A stretch of 41,801 bases of DNA, taken from positions 1 to 41,801 of the forward strand of contig JANTHJ010000016.1 of NCBI GenBank assembly GCA_024762475.1, written 5' to 3'. The position numbers and the translations under genes were made by a program. The stretch comes from Chromatiales bacterium. Its GTDB lineage: Bacteria > Pseudomonadota > Gammaproteobacteria > Chromatiales > Chromatiaceae. A model generated the notes under the pieces. That model was given only the letters and a program-made list of their open reading frames with translations. It was not told the DNA's origin and did not search any database. Shown here piece after piece: positions 8,169 to 16,047 of the stretch (positions are counted from its first letter, which is position 1; every line of letters begins with the position of its first letter).

Positions 8169-8387
8169 TCAGATCGTCCGCGGGGAGTGAGCCCGGTCCC
8201 AAAGGCATTTGAAGTGGCTGTCGAGCGCGGACAAGCGGGCGTCGATGCGCTCCAGTCGGCGCATCCCTTGTGTGGGTGAGACGGCGCCTTGTTCGAGGGC
8301 CTGTTTCATTGCCTCGCGTTCCTTCACGGTCTCGGCGATCTGGAGTCGCAGTCGATCCATTTCTTGTTCTCGGGCTGTCTCATCCAT
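8169..8387 (-). CDS. Small coiled-coil protein
   Basis: A 72-residue protein, last gene of the minus-strand operon. Residues 1-58 are almost continuous heptad-like helix (MDETAREQEMDRLRLQ, then TVKEREAMKQALEQ, then MRRLERIDARLSALD), ending in a short tail with one Cys and Trp. The start overlaps the SagB-type stop in an ATGGATGA arrangement, so translation is probably coupled. It is not a recognised family. Inference: a small partner that binds or dimerises with the oxidoreductase encoded just before it. Confidence 0.65.
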   Translation of the reverse strand: MDETAREQEMDRLRLQIAETVKEREAMKQALEQGAVSPTQGMRRLERIDARLSALDSHFKCLWDRAHSPRTI

Positions 8388-9927
8388 TGTCGTTCTCCGG
8401 TAGCCTTTCTTGCCGGGCATAGGGTGGCAGGGCCTGAAGACGGGGATCCTCCCGTGGGTAACCGACGGTGAAGTGATACAGGCTTTGCAGTCTTCGGTCA
8501 CCGATGCCCAGGGTCTGGTGCACGCTGTCATCGAAGAAGCAGCCGATGCCGGTACCACGCATGCCGGCCCGTTCGGCCTCGATGTAGAGCACCTGTCCCA
8601 GCAGGCCCGCCTCCCAGTGCAGATGACGCCACCCAGGCGGGCCGACCGTCTCCAGTGTCTGATCGAACTCTGCCAGCATCGCCAGGCTGAAACTGCTCGC
8701 CGAGGCGATCTCCTGATGGCAGGAGAGGGTGCGTGCGATCTTGCGCATGTCACCCTCGACCAGCCGGAACAGAGGCAGCGAATCCGGGCAGCCCTCGGGA
8801 TGCTGCCAAACGAACTCGGGGTTCATGCTCGACCGCATCAGGTCCATGGCGTCCGCATGACGCGGCAGCGCATACAGCCCCGGTGTCAGTCCCGCGACAC
8901 GGTGCACGAACAGGACCGGGTGGAGACGCGGTGGCCAGGGCAACAGATCCCAAGGCAGAGGGTGCGTCTTGGGGAACAATGCTTCGAGGAGGGTGCAAAA
9001 GGCGGCCAGTGGCAGTTCGCTTTGTTGCGGGATGTAGGATTGGGCGCTGCGCCGCTGGCGGATCAGACGCTCCAGATCCGGCGGCCCCGGAATGGGTCGG
9101 GACGGCGCAGCCGTCGGAAGGTCGGTGGCACGTGCTTCAATGGCGCGCGCTGCCTCGTCGATCACCGGCCAGTGCAGATAGGGCTCGCCACCCAGTGGGT
9201 TCGCGCGTCCCTGCCAGTGGCGGCCCTCCGGCAGCGTGTCGAGCGCCAGTGGGTGGTCCGGGTAGAGTTGCAGCAGCAGGTCCGGGACCTCGCGCTCGGC
9301 CCCGGCGAAATCGGCGGCGCGATCCAACCCGAGCAGGCGCGCAAGGGCGGCATCACTGACGGCCTCGATTCTCAGGCCCCAGCCGTTGGCCGCTGCGGCA
9401 TAGCGCAGGGCGCCGAGTGCGTGTCCCACATCCAGCTGCACATAGCGCAAGGCGCGTTCGCCATATTTCCAGGCCTCGCGCCAGACGATGCTGGACAGTC
9501 CCAGCAGGCACACGGGTGCGCCGCCCCCGGAGAGTGATGCACGTCGCTCCAGGGCGTGTTCACGAGGCGCGTAGTGGTAGATGCCGTCATCGATGCCCTC
9601 GACGCCCCGGATGACTACATAGGCCTCGGTGGGGTGCAGATTGCCGCTCGACGGGTTGCAGCGCAGGGCCCAGCGGTCGGGCCCGAACTGCTTCCAGGCC
9701 GACAGGCCCATCGACAGTTCCAGCAGGCGGGCGATACCGGCCCGGTTCCACGTGACCGGGAGCTCGCCCGGTCCCGACAGGGGAAGCGACACCAACGGCG
9801 CACCAGCGAAACGCCGAAACGGATCGGGCTGGCTGTCCCAGTCGAGGTATTCCGGCCCCCGGGCATAGGCACCAAGCCGGTGCTTGGTCCTTTCGTGATA
9901 CTGGCGGATGAGGGTCGAGTCGGTCAT
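8380..9927 (-). CDS. SagB/ThcOx-type nitroreductase, two domains
   Basis: A 515-residue protein with two tandem nitroreductase-like (SagB/ThcOx) halves. The first (about residues 60-300) contains the flavin-site text RCNPSSGNLHPTEAYVV and DVGHALGALRYAAAANGW; the second (about 310-505) starts with LIRQRRSAQSYIPQ and contains HWEAGLLGQVLYIEAERAGMRGTGIGCFFDD. Members are FMN enzymes; in azoline-peptide clusters they oxidise azolines to azoles, but stand-alone homologues have unknown substrates. There is no YcaO cyclodehydratase or precursor peptide in the window. The start at 9927 was chosen from the MTDSTLIRQYHERTKHR family N-terminus and from ATGA overlap with the upstream gene. The sigma-54 promoter at 10665-10680 suggests expression during nitrogen fixation. 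Confidence 0.88.
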   Translation of the reverse strand: MTDSTLIRQYHERTKHRLGAYARGPEYLDWDSQPDPFRRFAGAPLVSLPLSGPGELPVTWNRAGIARLLELSMGLSAWKQFGPDRWALRCNPSSGNLHPTEAYVVIRGVEGIDDGIYHYAPREHALERRASLSGGGAPVCLLGLSSIVWREAWKYGERALRYVQLDVGHALGALRYAAAANGWGLRIEAVSDAALARLLGLDRAADFAGAEREVPDLLLQLYPDHPLALDTLPEGRHWQGRANPLGGEPYLHWPVIDEAARAIEARATDLPTAAPSRPIPGPPDLERLIRQRRSAQSYIPQQSELPLAAFCTLLEALFPKTHPLPWDLLPWPPRLHPVLFVHRVAGLTPGLYALPRHADAMDLMRSSMNPEFVWQHPEGCPDSLPLFRLVEGDMRKIARTLSCHQEIASASSFSLAMLAEFDQTLETVGPPGWRHLHWEAGLLGQVLYIEAERAGMRGTGIGCFFDDSVHQTLGIGDRRLQSLYHFTVGYPREDPRLQALPPYARQERLPENDNG

Positions 9928-10235
9928 GGCGCGAAATGCATCACCAGCAGCTCGACAAGATGATCGAGCGACAGGTTCTCCACGGCGTTGTAGGACGACA
10001 GCGGGGTGTTTTCCCCGCCTGGGTAGGAAAGCTGCAGACCATAATGGTTCAGATTCTGACCATAGGTGAACAGATAGGCCTCGAGGTTGCTCACACAGCG
10101 GTGTCGCAGCCACAGCGCCTGGGGATGCGGCTCGGTATCGATGGTCAGATCCTGCAGACCGCGGCGGGTCTGCAGCGCGACCAGCGCTGCGCGCAGCGGC
10201 CTGTCCTTGCGCAGTCTCCAGGGGTCGATGTTCAC
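9924..10235 (-). CDS. Hypothetical protein in nif-linked operon
   Basis: A 103-residue protein with a GTG start, 8 bases after the NifZ-like gene and overlapping the SagB-type start by four bases (ATGA). I do not recognise the family. The N-terminal part is basic (DPWRLRKDRPLRAALVALQTRR); the centre has an aromatic-rich stretch (CVSNLEAYLFTYGQNLNHYGLQLSYPGG), and the C-terminus is helical. There is no signal peptide or clear membrane segment. Tight coupling to both neighbours argues that it functions with the oxidoreductase or with the NifZ-like protein. Confidence 0.65.
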   Translation of the reverse strand: MNIDPWRLRKDRPLRAALVALQTRRGLQDLTIDTEPHPQALWLRHRCVSNLEAYLFTYGQNLNHYGLQLSYPGGENTPLSSYNAVENLSLDHLVELLVMHFAP

Positions 10236-10243
10236 CGGAGCGA

Positions 10244-10501
10244 TCAGGCGGGCATGCTGGCGCTCAGCTCCTCCGGCCAGCAGCCGGCGGGCGGTCCAAG
10301 GTTCATGTCTGCGTCCTCGAAGCGCACCAGAAAGACCTTGCGCCCTGGCGCTTCTTCGAGATGCCCTACCTGGACCAACAGGCCGCGGGCGCCCGGCTCG
10401 GCGAGTAGGGCACCCTCCGACAGCCCGGGGATGCTGCCGTCGTTATAGATGTGGGCGGCCGCGTAGACCGCGTCGCCGGGTTCGAGTTGTTCGAGTTTCA
10501 T
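10244..10501 (-). CDS. Short NifZ-domain protein
   Basis: An 85-residue protein whose layout matches the NifZ domain: MKLEQLEPGDAVYAAAHIYNDGSIPG aligns with the N-terminus of NifZ (compare FEYGDEVRVIRNVRNDGTYPG in the gene at 16975), followed by a G-x-L-L-x-x-x-G-x-x-G strand and a VFLVRFEDADMNLGPP segment in place of VYSVDFFEEQRLIGCRE. NifZ helps mature the P-cluster of NifDK. This copy lacks the C-terminal half and the REQE end. The start has AAGGGAG about 6 bases upstream. It leads the minus-strand operon served by the sigma-54 promoter at 10665-10680, giving the cluster two NifZ-type genes. Confidence 0.72.
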   Translation of the reverse strand: MKLEQLEPGDAVYAAAHIYNDGSIPGLSEGALLAEPGARGLLVQVGHLEEAPGRKVFLVRFEDADMNLGPPAGCWPEELSASMPA

Positions 10502-10547
10502 TGAGTACTCCCTTGTCGGATTTGTGACCGAACACCGCCGGCCCGTG

Positions 10548-10563
10548 TGTAGCCAATGTGACA
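10548..10563. promoter_or_regulatory. NifA upstream activator site
   Basis: TGT-N10-ACA (TGTAGCCAATGTGACA) is an exact match to the NifA enhancer consensus. It lies about 75 bases upstream of the -24 element of the iscA promoter, the usual distance for DNA looping to sigma-54 polymerase. It is also between the minus-strand promoter and its first gene, so it may act on both. Confidence 0.8.
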
Positions 10564-10628
10564 GGATCCGCCCCAGCAGTTTTCCTAATTTGCTGATTGA
10601 GCGAGAAGTTTCCGGCTCATTCGGTGAC

Positions 10629-10644
10629 TGGCACATCGCTTGCA
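10629..10644 (+). promoter_or_regulatory. Sigma-54 promoter for iscA-nifU-nifS
   Basis: TGGCAC-N5-TTGCA matches the -24/-12 consensus exactly, with GG at 10630-10631 and GC at 10642-10643. The predicted start is near 10656, giving a leader of about 40 bases before iscA. With the NifA site at 10548 this marks a NifA-dependent promoter. Confidence 0.88.
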
Positions 10645-10664
10645 GGTCAGCTCCCACAACACGT

Positions 10665-10680
10665 TGCAAGACACTTGCCA
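10665..10680 (-). promoter_or_regulatory. Sigma-54 promoter for the minus-strand SagB operon
   Basis: Read on the minus strand the sequence is TGGCAAGTGTCTTGCA: TGGCA and TTGCA with correct 5-base spacing, one mismatch from TGGCAC. The predicted start is near 10654, leaving a leader of about 150 bases to the NifZ-like gene. It faces the plus-strand promoter at 10629-10644, and the two polymerase footprints would overlap by roughly 20 bases. Confidence 0.72.
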
Positions 10681-10695
10681 GGGAGTAGATCAAGC

Positions 10696-11019
10696 ATGTT
10701 GACACTGACCGACAGCGCCCAGACGGCCGTTTCACGATTCATGCAGGGTGCCGACGAACCCGTTGGAGGGCTGCGCATTGCCGTCACCGGGGGAGGGTGC
10801 TCCGGCATGCAATATGCCATGGCCCTGGAAGGGGCGCCCAAGGGCGATGACAAGGTGCTGGAGTTCGGTAGCGTCAAGGTCTTCGTGGATCCTGCCAGTG
10901 TCCCCCTCTTGGAGGGTGTGACCATCGATTTCGTCGAGAGCATGGAAGGCAGCGGTTTCAAGTTCGAGAACCCCAATGCCACCGCCAGTTGCGGTTGCGG
11001 AAATTCATTCACCTGCTGA
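10696..11019 (+). CDS. iscA: IscA/HesB-family Fe-S carrier of nif cluster
   Basis: A 107-residue A-type Fe-S carrier, the nif-specific IscA that precedes nifU in Azotobacter-type clusters. The three ligand cysteines are present: Cys35 in GGGCSGMQY, and Cys99 and Cys101 in SCGCGNSF; a further Cys107 is the last residue. It accepts clusters from NifU and hands them to nitrogenase components. The start at 10696 was chosen because the protein begins [15 protein letters not shown] as the family does and follows a GGGAG at about 11 bases. It is the first gene of the NifA/sigma-54 unit, 16 bases before nifU. Confidence 0.93.
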   Translation: MLTLTDSAQTAVSRFMQGADEPVGGLRIAVTGGGCSGMQYAMALEGAPKGDDKVLEFGSVKVFVDPASVPLLEGVTIDFVESMEGSGFKFENPNATASCGCGNSFTC

Positions 11020-11035
11020 GCCGGAGATCAGAGCC

Positions 11036-11926
11036 ATGTGGGACTATTCGGAGAAGGTCAAGGAACATTTTTTCGAGCCGCGTAATGCGGGCGCCGTCGA
11101 GGAGGCAAACGCGATTGGCGAAGTGGGTTCGCTGTCCTGCGGCGATGCCCTGCGACTCACCCTCAAGGTCGACACCGAGACCGACACTATCCTGGATGCC
11201 GGTTTTCAGACCTTCGGTTGCGGTTCGGCCATTGCATCGAGTTCTGCCCTGACCGAAATTATCAAGGGCATGCACGTCGAAGAGGCGCTCAAGGTGAGCA
11301 ACCAGGACATCGCCGACTATCTCGATGGGCTGCCGCCGGAAAAGATGCATTGTTCGGTGATGGGACGCGAGGCATTGCAGGCCGCTGTGGCCAATTACCG
11401 CGGTGAGGAATGGAGTGACGACCACGAGGAAGGCGCCCTTGTTTGCAAGTGTTTTGCGGTGGATGAGGTACTGATCGAGGAGACTATCCGCGCCAACGGC
11501 CTGCACACGGTGGAAGAGGTTACCAACTACACCAAGGCGGGTGGCGGCTGTTCCGCCTGTCACGAAGGAATCGAGGACATCCTCATGCGGGTGTTGGCAG
11601 AGCAGGGCGAGGCCTTCGATCCCAATGCCGTGGCGGCCGAGATCAAAAAGCCGAGCTCCGGCCTGACCAACCTGCAGCGGATCAAGCGCATCGAGGAACT
11701 GCTCGAGGAGATCCGCCCCAATCTGCAACGCGACCACGGGGACGTGGAGTTGGTCGAGGTGGACGGGAAATATATCTACGTCAAGATGACAGGCGCCTGC
11801 TCTGGCTGCCAGATGGCCGCGACCACCCTCGGAGGCATCCAGCAACACCTGGCCGAAGGACTGGGCGAGTTCATCCAGGTCCTGCCGGCCGAAGAGCTGG
11901 CGCGCCGCGCACAGATGGGGGCTTGA
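11036..11926 (+). CDS. nifU: NifU, Fe-S cluster scaffold
   Basis: A 296-residue full-length NifU with its three modules: an IscU-like domain with Cys35, Cys62 and Cys106 for transient cluster assembly; a central [2Fe-2S] domain with Cys137, Cys139, Cys172 and Cys175 (CKC ... CSAC); and a C-terminal Nfu domain with Cys255 and Cys258 (GACSGCQM). It builds [2Fe-2S] and [4Fe-4S] clusters from NifS sulfur for NifH and NifB and other nif proteins. The start at 11036 gives [19 protein letters not shown], the conserved N-terminus. It lies 3 bases before nifS. Confidence 0.97.
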   Translation: MWDYSEKVKEHFFEPRNAGAVEEANAIGEVGSLSCGDALRLTLKVDTETDTILDAGFQTFGCGSAIASSSALTEIIKGMHVEEALKVSNQDIADYLDGLPPEKMHCSVMGREALQAAVANYRGEEWSDDHEEGALVCKCFAVDEVLIEETIRANGLHTVEEVTNYTKAGGGCSACHEGIEDILMRVLAEQGEAFDPNAVAAEIKKPSSGLTNLQRIKRIEELLEEIRPNLQRDHGDVELVEVDGKYIYVKMTGACSGCQMAATTLGGIQQHLAEGLGEFIQVLPAEELARRAQMGA

Positions 11927-11929
11927 GTC

Positions 11930-13141
11930 ATGAGCGAAGGAATCTACCTGGACAACAATGCCACCACCATGGTCGCGCCCGAGGTGGTGGAGGCGATGCT
12001 GCCGTTCTTCACCGAGCAGTTCGGAAACCCATCCTCCATGCACCAGTTCGGCGACAAGGTGGGCCGTGCATTGAAGAAGGCGCGCAAGCAGGTCCAGGCC
12101 CTGTTGGGTGCCGAGTACGATTCAGAGATCGTCTTCACCTCCTGCGGTACCGAATCCGACTCCACTGCGATCCTGTCTGCCCTGAAGGCACAGCCGGAGC
12201 GCAAGGAGATCATCACCACGGTGGTGGAACACCCGGCGGTGCTGAGCCTGTGCGAGTACCTGGAAAAGGACGGTTACACCGTTCATTACCTGAAGGTGGA
12301 CAACAAGGGCCGCCTGGACATGCAGGGATACCAGCGTCTGCTCTCAGACAAGGTGGCTATCGTCTCGGTCATGTGGGCCAACAACGAGACCGGGACACTG
12401 TTTCCTGTAGAAGAGATGGCCGAGTTGGCCCGCGCCGCCGGCGTGACGTTTCATACCGATGCGGTTCAGGCAGTGGGCAAGGTGCCCATCGACTTGAAGG
12501 ACAGTGGCATCGACATGCTCTCGCTGTCCGGCCACAAACTGCATGCGCCAAAGGGCGTCGGGGTCCTGTATCTGCGGCGGGGGGTGCGCTTCCGGCCGCT
12601 GCTGCGCGGTGGGCACCAGGAACGCGGGCGGCGCGCGGGTACCGAAAACGCCACCTCCATCATCGGTCTGGGCAAGGCCTGCGAGATGGCCCAGGAGGCC
12701 ATGGAGTTCGAAAAGACCTTCGTGCGATCCATGCGTGATCGCCTGGAACAGGGCATCCTGGCGCAGGTTCCGCACTGCTTCGTGACCGGGGATCCAGGCA
12801 ACCGGCTCCCCAATACCGCGAACATTGCCTTCGAGTACATCGAGGGGGAGGCCATTCTGCTGCTACTGAACAAGCTGGGAATTGCGGCCTCAAGCGGCTC
12901 GGCCTGTACCTCAGGTTCGCTGGAACCGTCGCATGTGATGCGTGCCATGGACATCCCCTATACCGCGGCCCACGGTTCAGTGCGCTTCTCCCTTTCCCGT
13001 TACAACACCATGGAAGAGGTGGAGCGGGTCATCGAGGCGGTTCCGCCCATCGTCGAACAACTGCGCAAGCTGTCGCCCTACTGGGGAGACGGCGGGCCGG
13101 TCGAAGACCCCGAAAAGGCCTTTGCGCCGACCTATGCGTGA
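11930..13141 (+). CDS. nifS: NifS, cysteine desulfurase
   Basis: A 403-residue PLP-dependent cysteine desulfurase that provides sulfur to NifU. The PLP lysine is Lys203 in LSGHKLHAPKG, and the persulfide Cys is Cys326 in SSGSACTSGS, the short class I (NifS/IscS) loop. An N-terminal YLDNNATT and the FGNPSSMH motif are present. The start ATG is 3 bases after nifU. Transcription comes from the promoter at 10629. A 25-base hairpin lies about 145 bases downstream, and the next plus-strand gene, nifV, has its own promoter. Confidence 0.97.
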   Translation: MSEGIYLDNNATTMVAPEVVEAMLPFFTEQFGNPSSMHQFGDKVGRALKKARKQVQALLGAEYDSEIVFTSCGTESDSTAILSALKAQPERKEIITTVVEHPAVLSLCEYLEKDGYTVHYLKVDNKGRLDMQGYQRLLSDKVAIVSVMWANNETGTLFPVEEMAELARAAGVTFHTDAVQAVGKVPIDLKDSGIDMLSLSGHKLHAPKGVGVLYLRRGVRFRPLLRGGHQERGRRAGTENATSIIGLGKACEMAQEAMEFEKTFVRSMRDRLEQGILAQVPHCFVTGDPGNRLPNTANIAFEYIEGEAILLLLNKLGIAASSGSACTSGSLEPSHVMRAMDIPYTAAHGSVRFSLSRYNTMEEVERVIEAVPPIVEQLRKLSPYWGDGGPVEDPEKAFAPTYA

Positions 13142-13286
13142 GTGTCACCTTGCATTTCGCCTGCTTGGTGTGGAGAACCGTTGCCAGTAAAGGGCACAAA
13201 GGACCGCAATGAGCCTGAGAGCGACAACAGCTCGGATGCGGTATGCGGAGTTCACTGCAAGCCGCGAAATCCTGCCGGACTGAGGC

Positions 13287-13311
13287 CCGACCCACGATCG
13301 GGGTGGGTCGG
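13287..13311. terminator. Hairpin between convergent genes, possible terminator
   Basis: CCGACCCA at 13287-13294 pairs perfectly with TGGGTCGG at 13304-13311 around a 9-base loop. It lies between nifS and the convergent gene ending at 13331. No T tract follows on either strand, so intrinsic termination is doubtful; RNA 3' protection is an alternative. Confidence 0.35.
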
Positions 13312-13330
13312 AACTCATGCCGGAAGGAAG

Positions 13331-13807
13331 TTAGGCTTCTTGCGGCTGCGTGGGCCGCGGAAAGGGGGCCGGCTGCGATGCCGCGATGTGGCCAGCCCGT
13401 ACGAAGGCGTCGACCGCCTCGCCGTGGGCATGCAGCAGTGGGACGACCGATGGATCCTGGCTGGTCTCGGTGACCTCCACGCCATCGGGCAGCAATCGAA
13501 TATCCATGTCGATGGCGTCGGCATACTCGAAAATGGCCACGTACAGCGGATCCCAGCGGCGGAGCGCAAAACCTTGCAGCAGGCGTTCGTGCATTGAAGG
13601 CACATGGTCGTGCAGCAGCGCGACCACTTCCGGGTCGTCTGAACGGGTCAGGGATCGAATACCGTCAGGCCGCTTTTCGAGGGTCCGCTCGATTGCCTGG
13701 TGGCGATCGAGGAGCGCGTGGAATACGGCCTTGTCGTGCTCATGTCTCTGATGTCTGTGCGGGTCGCGCGGCGTTGTGCAGTGATGGCGGTTGCGATGCA
13801 TGTGCAT
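13331..13807 (-). CDS. Histidine-rich hypothetical protein
   Basis: A 158-residue protein on the opposite strand between nifS and nifV. The first 25 residues are packed with histidine (MHMHRNRHHC, then PHRHQRHEHDK), which suggests metal binding. The rest is soluble and acidic, with a FALRRWDPLYVAIFEYADAIDMDIRLLPDGVEV core (written in parts: residues about 80-110) and more His in LLHAHGEAVDAF. There is no signal peptide. GGAG lies about 9 bases before the ATG. I do not recognise the family. Inference: a nickel, zinc, iron or molybdenum buffer linked to nif. The opposite-strand reading frame in this stretch has no homology-like features, so the minus strand is the coding one. Confidence 0.6.
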   Translation of the reverse strand: MHMHRNRHHCTTPRDPHRHQRHEHDKAVFHALLDRHQAIERTLEKRPDGIRSLTRSDDPEVVALLHDHVPSMHERLLQGFALRRWDPLYVAIFEYADAIDMDIRLLPDGVEVTETSQDPSVVPLLHAHGEAVDAFVRAGHIAASQPAPFPRPTQPQEA

Positions 13808-13960
13808 ATCTGTCTACTCCGGTAAGCGTCCCAGGAGCGATACCTGGCCTTGTCGGGGAAACTTTTACCCGATGCTAGCCGCGCGCCTGCCTTTGTGCAT
13901 TGAAGATCATCAATTGCGGTGCCGACCGCCGGGTGCAAGCGACATGAATCCTTCAGCTGC

Positions 13961-13976
13961 TGTAGCAAAGCCGACA
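13961..13976. promoter_or_regulatory. NifA upstream activator site for nifV operon
   Basis: TGT-N10-ACA (TGTAGCAAAGCCGACA) matches the NifA enhancer consensus exactly. It lies about 84 bases upstream of the -24 element of the nifV promoter, nearly the same spacing as at iscA. Confidence 0.8.
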
Positions 13977-14050
13977 ATGGTCGGTATGCGGACAGGACGT
14001 TTGCGTCCATGGACTTTGGTAAGTCAAGGAAAAGTCGAGCATTATCCGTA

Positions 14051-14066
14051 TGGCATGTTGATTGCT
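14051..14066 (+). promoter_or_regulatory. Sigma-54 promoter for the nifV operon
   Basis: TGGCAT-N5-TTGCT carries both invariant doublets (GG 14052-14053, GC 14064-14065) at the correct spacing. The predicted start is near 14077, giving a very short leader that contains the AGAGGAG ribosome site of nifV. It probably drives nifV through clpX. Confidence 0.82.
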
Positions 14067-14091
14067 TCGTAGGTGGGCAGAGGAGCCGCCC

Positions 14092-15246
14092 ATGCATATC
14101 GAGCCCACACTGGTAACGATCAATGACACCACGCTACGCGACGGCGAGCAGTCCGCGGGCGTCGCCTTCACGCTCGACGAGAAATGCGCTATCGCCAGCG
14201 CGCTCGATTCCCTGGGGATCACCGAGATGGAAGTTGGGATCCCTGCCATGGGTGTCGAGGAACGGGACGCGATCAGGGCGGTCGCCGGCGCTATCGGAAA
14301 GGCGCAGCTGATGGTGTGGTGTCGCATGCAGGATCACGACATCGCCTTGTGCCGCGACCTGCCGGTACAGCGGGTGGACCTTTCCATCCCGGTGTCCGAC
14401 CAGCAGATCCAGCGCAAGCTCGGCAAGGACCGCACCTGGGTGCTGGCGCAGGTCGAGCGCTGCGTTGACGAGGCACTGGAGTTGGGTCTGGAGGTCTGTG
14501 TCGGTGGCGAGGACGCCTCGCGCGCTGATCCGGAGTTTCTGTGGCGGGTCGTTGAACAGGCCCAGGCATCCGGTGCAAGCCGGTTTCGCTACGCAGACAC
14601 CGTGGGGATCAAGGATCCGTTCTCTCTGTGCGACGTGTTTCGTGACTTGCGCGCTATCTGCGATCTGGAATTGGAAATGCATGCGCATGACGATCTGGGT
14701 CTTGCCACTGCCAATACGCTGGCCGCAATTCGCGGCGGAGCGACCCATGTCAACACGACGGTCCACGGGCTGGGTGAGCGGGCCGGCAATGCGCCATTGG
14801 AAGAGGTGGTGATGGGACTGCGCTGTTTTCATGGGGCGTGTGACGGCATCGATATGACCCACTTTGTGCAGGTCTCGCGCCTGGTCGAACAGGCGTCGGG
14901 GCGGCCTGTCTCCTGGCAGAAGAGCCTTGTGGGAGAGGGGGTGTTTACCCACGAAGCAGGTATCCATGTCGATGGACTGATGAAGGATCGCCTGAATTAC
15001 CAGGGTGTGGATCCGCAGCAGTTGGGCCGGGATCATCGTTTTGTACTCGGCAAGCATTCCGGGACTCACGCAGTGGTCCAGGCTTACGCAGATATCGGAA
15101 TTCATTTGACGCTGGGACAGGCCGAACAACTGCTTGCGTGCGTTCGACGCTTCAGCGTCCAGCACAAGAAGGCGCCGGATGGTGCCGATCTGCGCAGCTT
15201 CTACCGTGAAATCAACTCGGAGGGTGTCCAATGGATGCATCCGTGA
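14092..15246 (+). CDS. nifV: NifV, homocitrate synthase
   Basis: A 384-residue homocitrate synthase that condenses acetyl-CoA and 2-oxoglutarate to homocitrate, the organic ligand of FeMo-co. The signature [17 protein letters not shown] is at residues 10-26, the metal-binding [15 protein letters not shown] near residue 200, and [17 protein letters not shown] follows. The C-terminal [12 protein letters not shown] segment is also typical of NifV rather than LeuA; the regulatory LeuA domain is absent. The start at 14092 has AGAGGAG about 6 bases upstream and lies just after the predicted transcription start. The gene ends inside cysE, overlapping it by 16 bases. Confidence 0.96.
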   Translation: MHIEPTLVTINDTTLRDGEQSAGVAFTLDEKCAIASALDSLGITEMEVGIPAMGVEERDAIRAVAGAIGKAQLMVWCRMQDHDIALCRDLPVQRVDLSIPVSDQQIQRKLGKDRTWVLAQVERCVDEALELGLEVCVGGEDASRADPEFLWRVVEQAQASGASRFRYADTVGIKDPFSLCDVFRDLRAICDLELEMHAHDDLGLATANTLAAIRGGATHVNTTVHGLGERAGNAPLEEVVMGLRCFHGACDGIDMTHFVQVSRLVEQASGRPVSWQKSLVGEGVFTHEAGIHVDGLMKDRLNYQGVDPQQLGRDHRFVLGKHSGTHAVVQAYADIGIHLTLGQAEQLLACVRRFSVQHKKAPDGADLRSFYREINSEGVQWMHP

Positions 15247-16046
15247 GCCAGCCGGCGCAAGCCCCCAGCAGAGGGTCGGAACGGCGCACCCTGCGTGGCC
15301 TGGTTCGCGGCGATATCGCTTGCGTCTTTCAGCGCGACCCGGCAGCGCGGACGCGCTGGGAGGTGATCACCACCTATCCGGGTGTGCATGCCATTCTTCT
15401 CTATCGGCTGGGCAACAGCCTGTGGCGACGCGGCTGGCGTTATCTGCCGCGCGTGCTTTCCTATATTGCCCGCATCTGGACCAGTATCGATATCCACCCG
15501 GGTGCAACGATCGGACGTCGTTTCTTCATCGACCACGGGGCCGGTGTGGTGATTGGCGAGACTGCCGAGGTGGGCGACGATGTGACCCTGTATCACGGTG
15601 TGACCCTGGGCGGCGTCTCGTGGAACAAGGGCAAGCGTCACCCGACGCTGGGTGACGAGGTCGTGGTCGGTGCAGGTGCCAAGATCCTCGGTCCGATAGA
15701 GATCGGTCGTGGCGCACGAGTCGGGGCCAACTCCGTGGTTATCGCGCCGGTACCCGAGAACAAGACAGTCGTCGGCATCCCCGGAAAGGTGGTGCGATCA
15801 CGTCAGGTTGACGATGGGCACCCGGTCGAGGGTATAGACCTGAATCACCATCTCATACCGGATCCGGTCGCAGAGGCCATCAGCTGCCTGCTGGATCGCA
15901 TTCGCCAGCTGGAAGAGCAGGTGGGCGTACATGGTTGTCTTCCGGGTGGGGAGAGCGCCGATGACGAATGTCGCGAGTGCGATGCAGTACAGGTCTGCGA
16001 GCCCGTGGAGGTCGAATTGAAGAACCTGGAAGAGGTGGGGCACTGA
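15231..16046 (+). CDS. cysE: Serine O-acetyltransferase (NifP/CysE type)
   Basis: A 271-residue EpsC/CysE-type serine acetyltransferase making O-acetylserine for cysteine, the sulfur source used by NifS. The left-handed beta helix is visible from [19 protein letters not shown] (His102) through [18 protein letters not shown] to [17 protein letters not shown]-terminal extension beyond residue 190 has a helix (about 212-232) and a cysteine-rich tail (Cys236, 247, 250 and 256), which is unusual. It overlaps nifV by 16 bases and sits where cysE1 sits in Azotobacter. The nif copy is thought to be a feedback-insensitive supply of cysteine, which is an inference here. Confidence 0.92.
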   Translation: MDASVSQPAQAPSRGSERRTLRGLVRGDIACVFQRDPAARTRWEVITTYPGVHAILLYRLGNSLWRRGWRYLPRVLSYIARIWTSIDIHPGATIGRRFFIDHGAGVVIGETAEVGDDVTLYHGVTLGGVSWNKGKRHPTLGDEVVVGAGAKILGPIEIGRGARVGANSVVIAPVPENKTVVGIPGKVVRSRQVDDGHPVEGIDLNHHLIPDPVAEAISCLLDRIRQLEEQVGVHGCLPGGESADDECRECDAVQVCEPVEVELKNLEEVGH

Positions 16047-16047
16047 T

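Noticed and set aside
10548-10563. The idea that the NifA site belongs only to the minus-strand operon.
   Set aside because: The site is downstream of the minus-strand promoter and at standard distance upstream of the plus-strand one, so its main target is iscA-nifU-nifS.
13909-13924. Minus-strand CGGCAC-N5-TTGAT, possible sigma-54 promoter for the His-rich gene.
   Set aside because: The invariant GC doublet of the -12 element is changed to GA, and there is a second mismatch in the -24 element.
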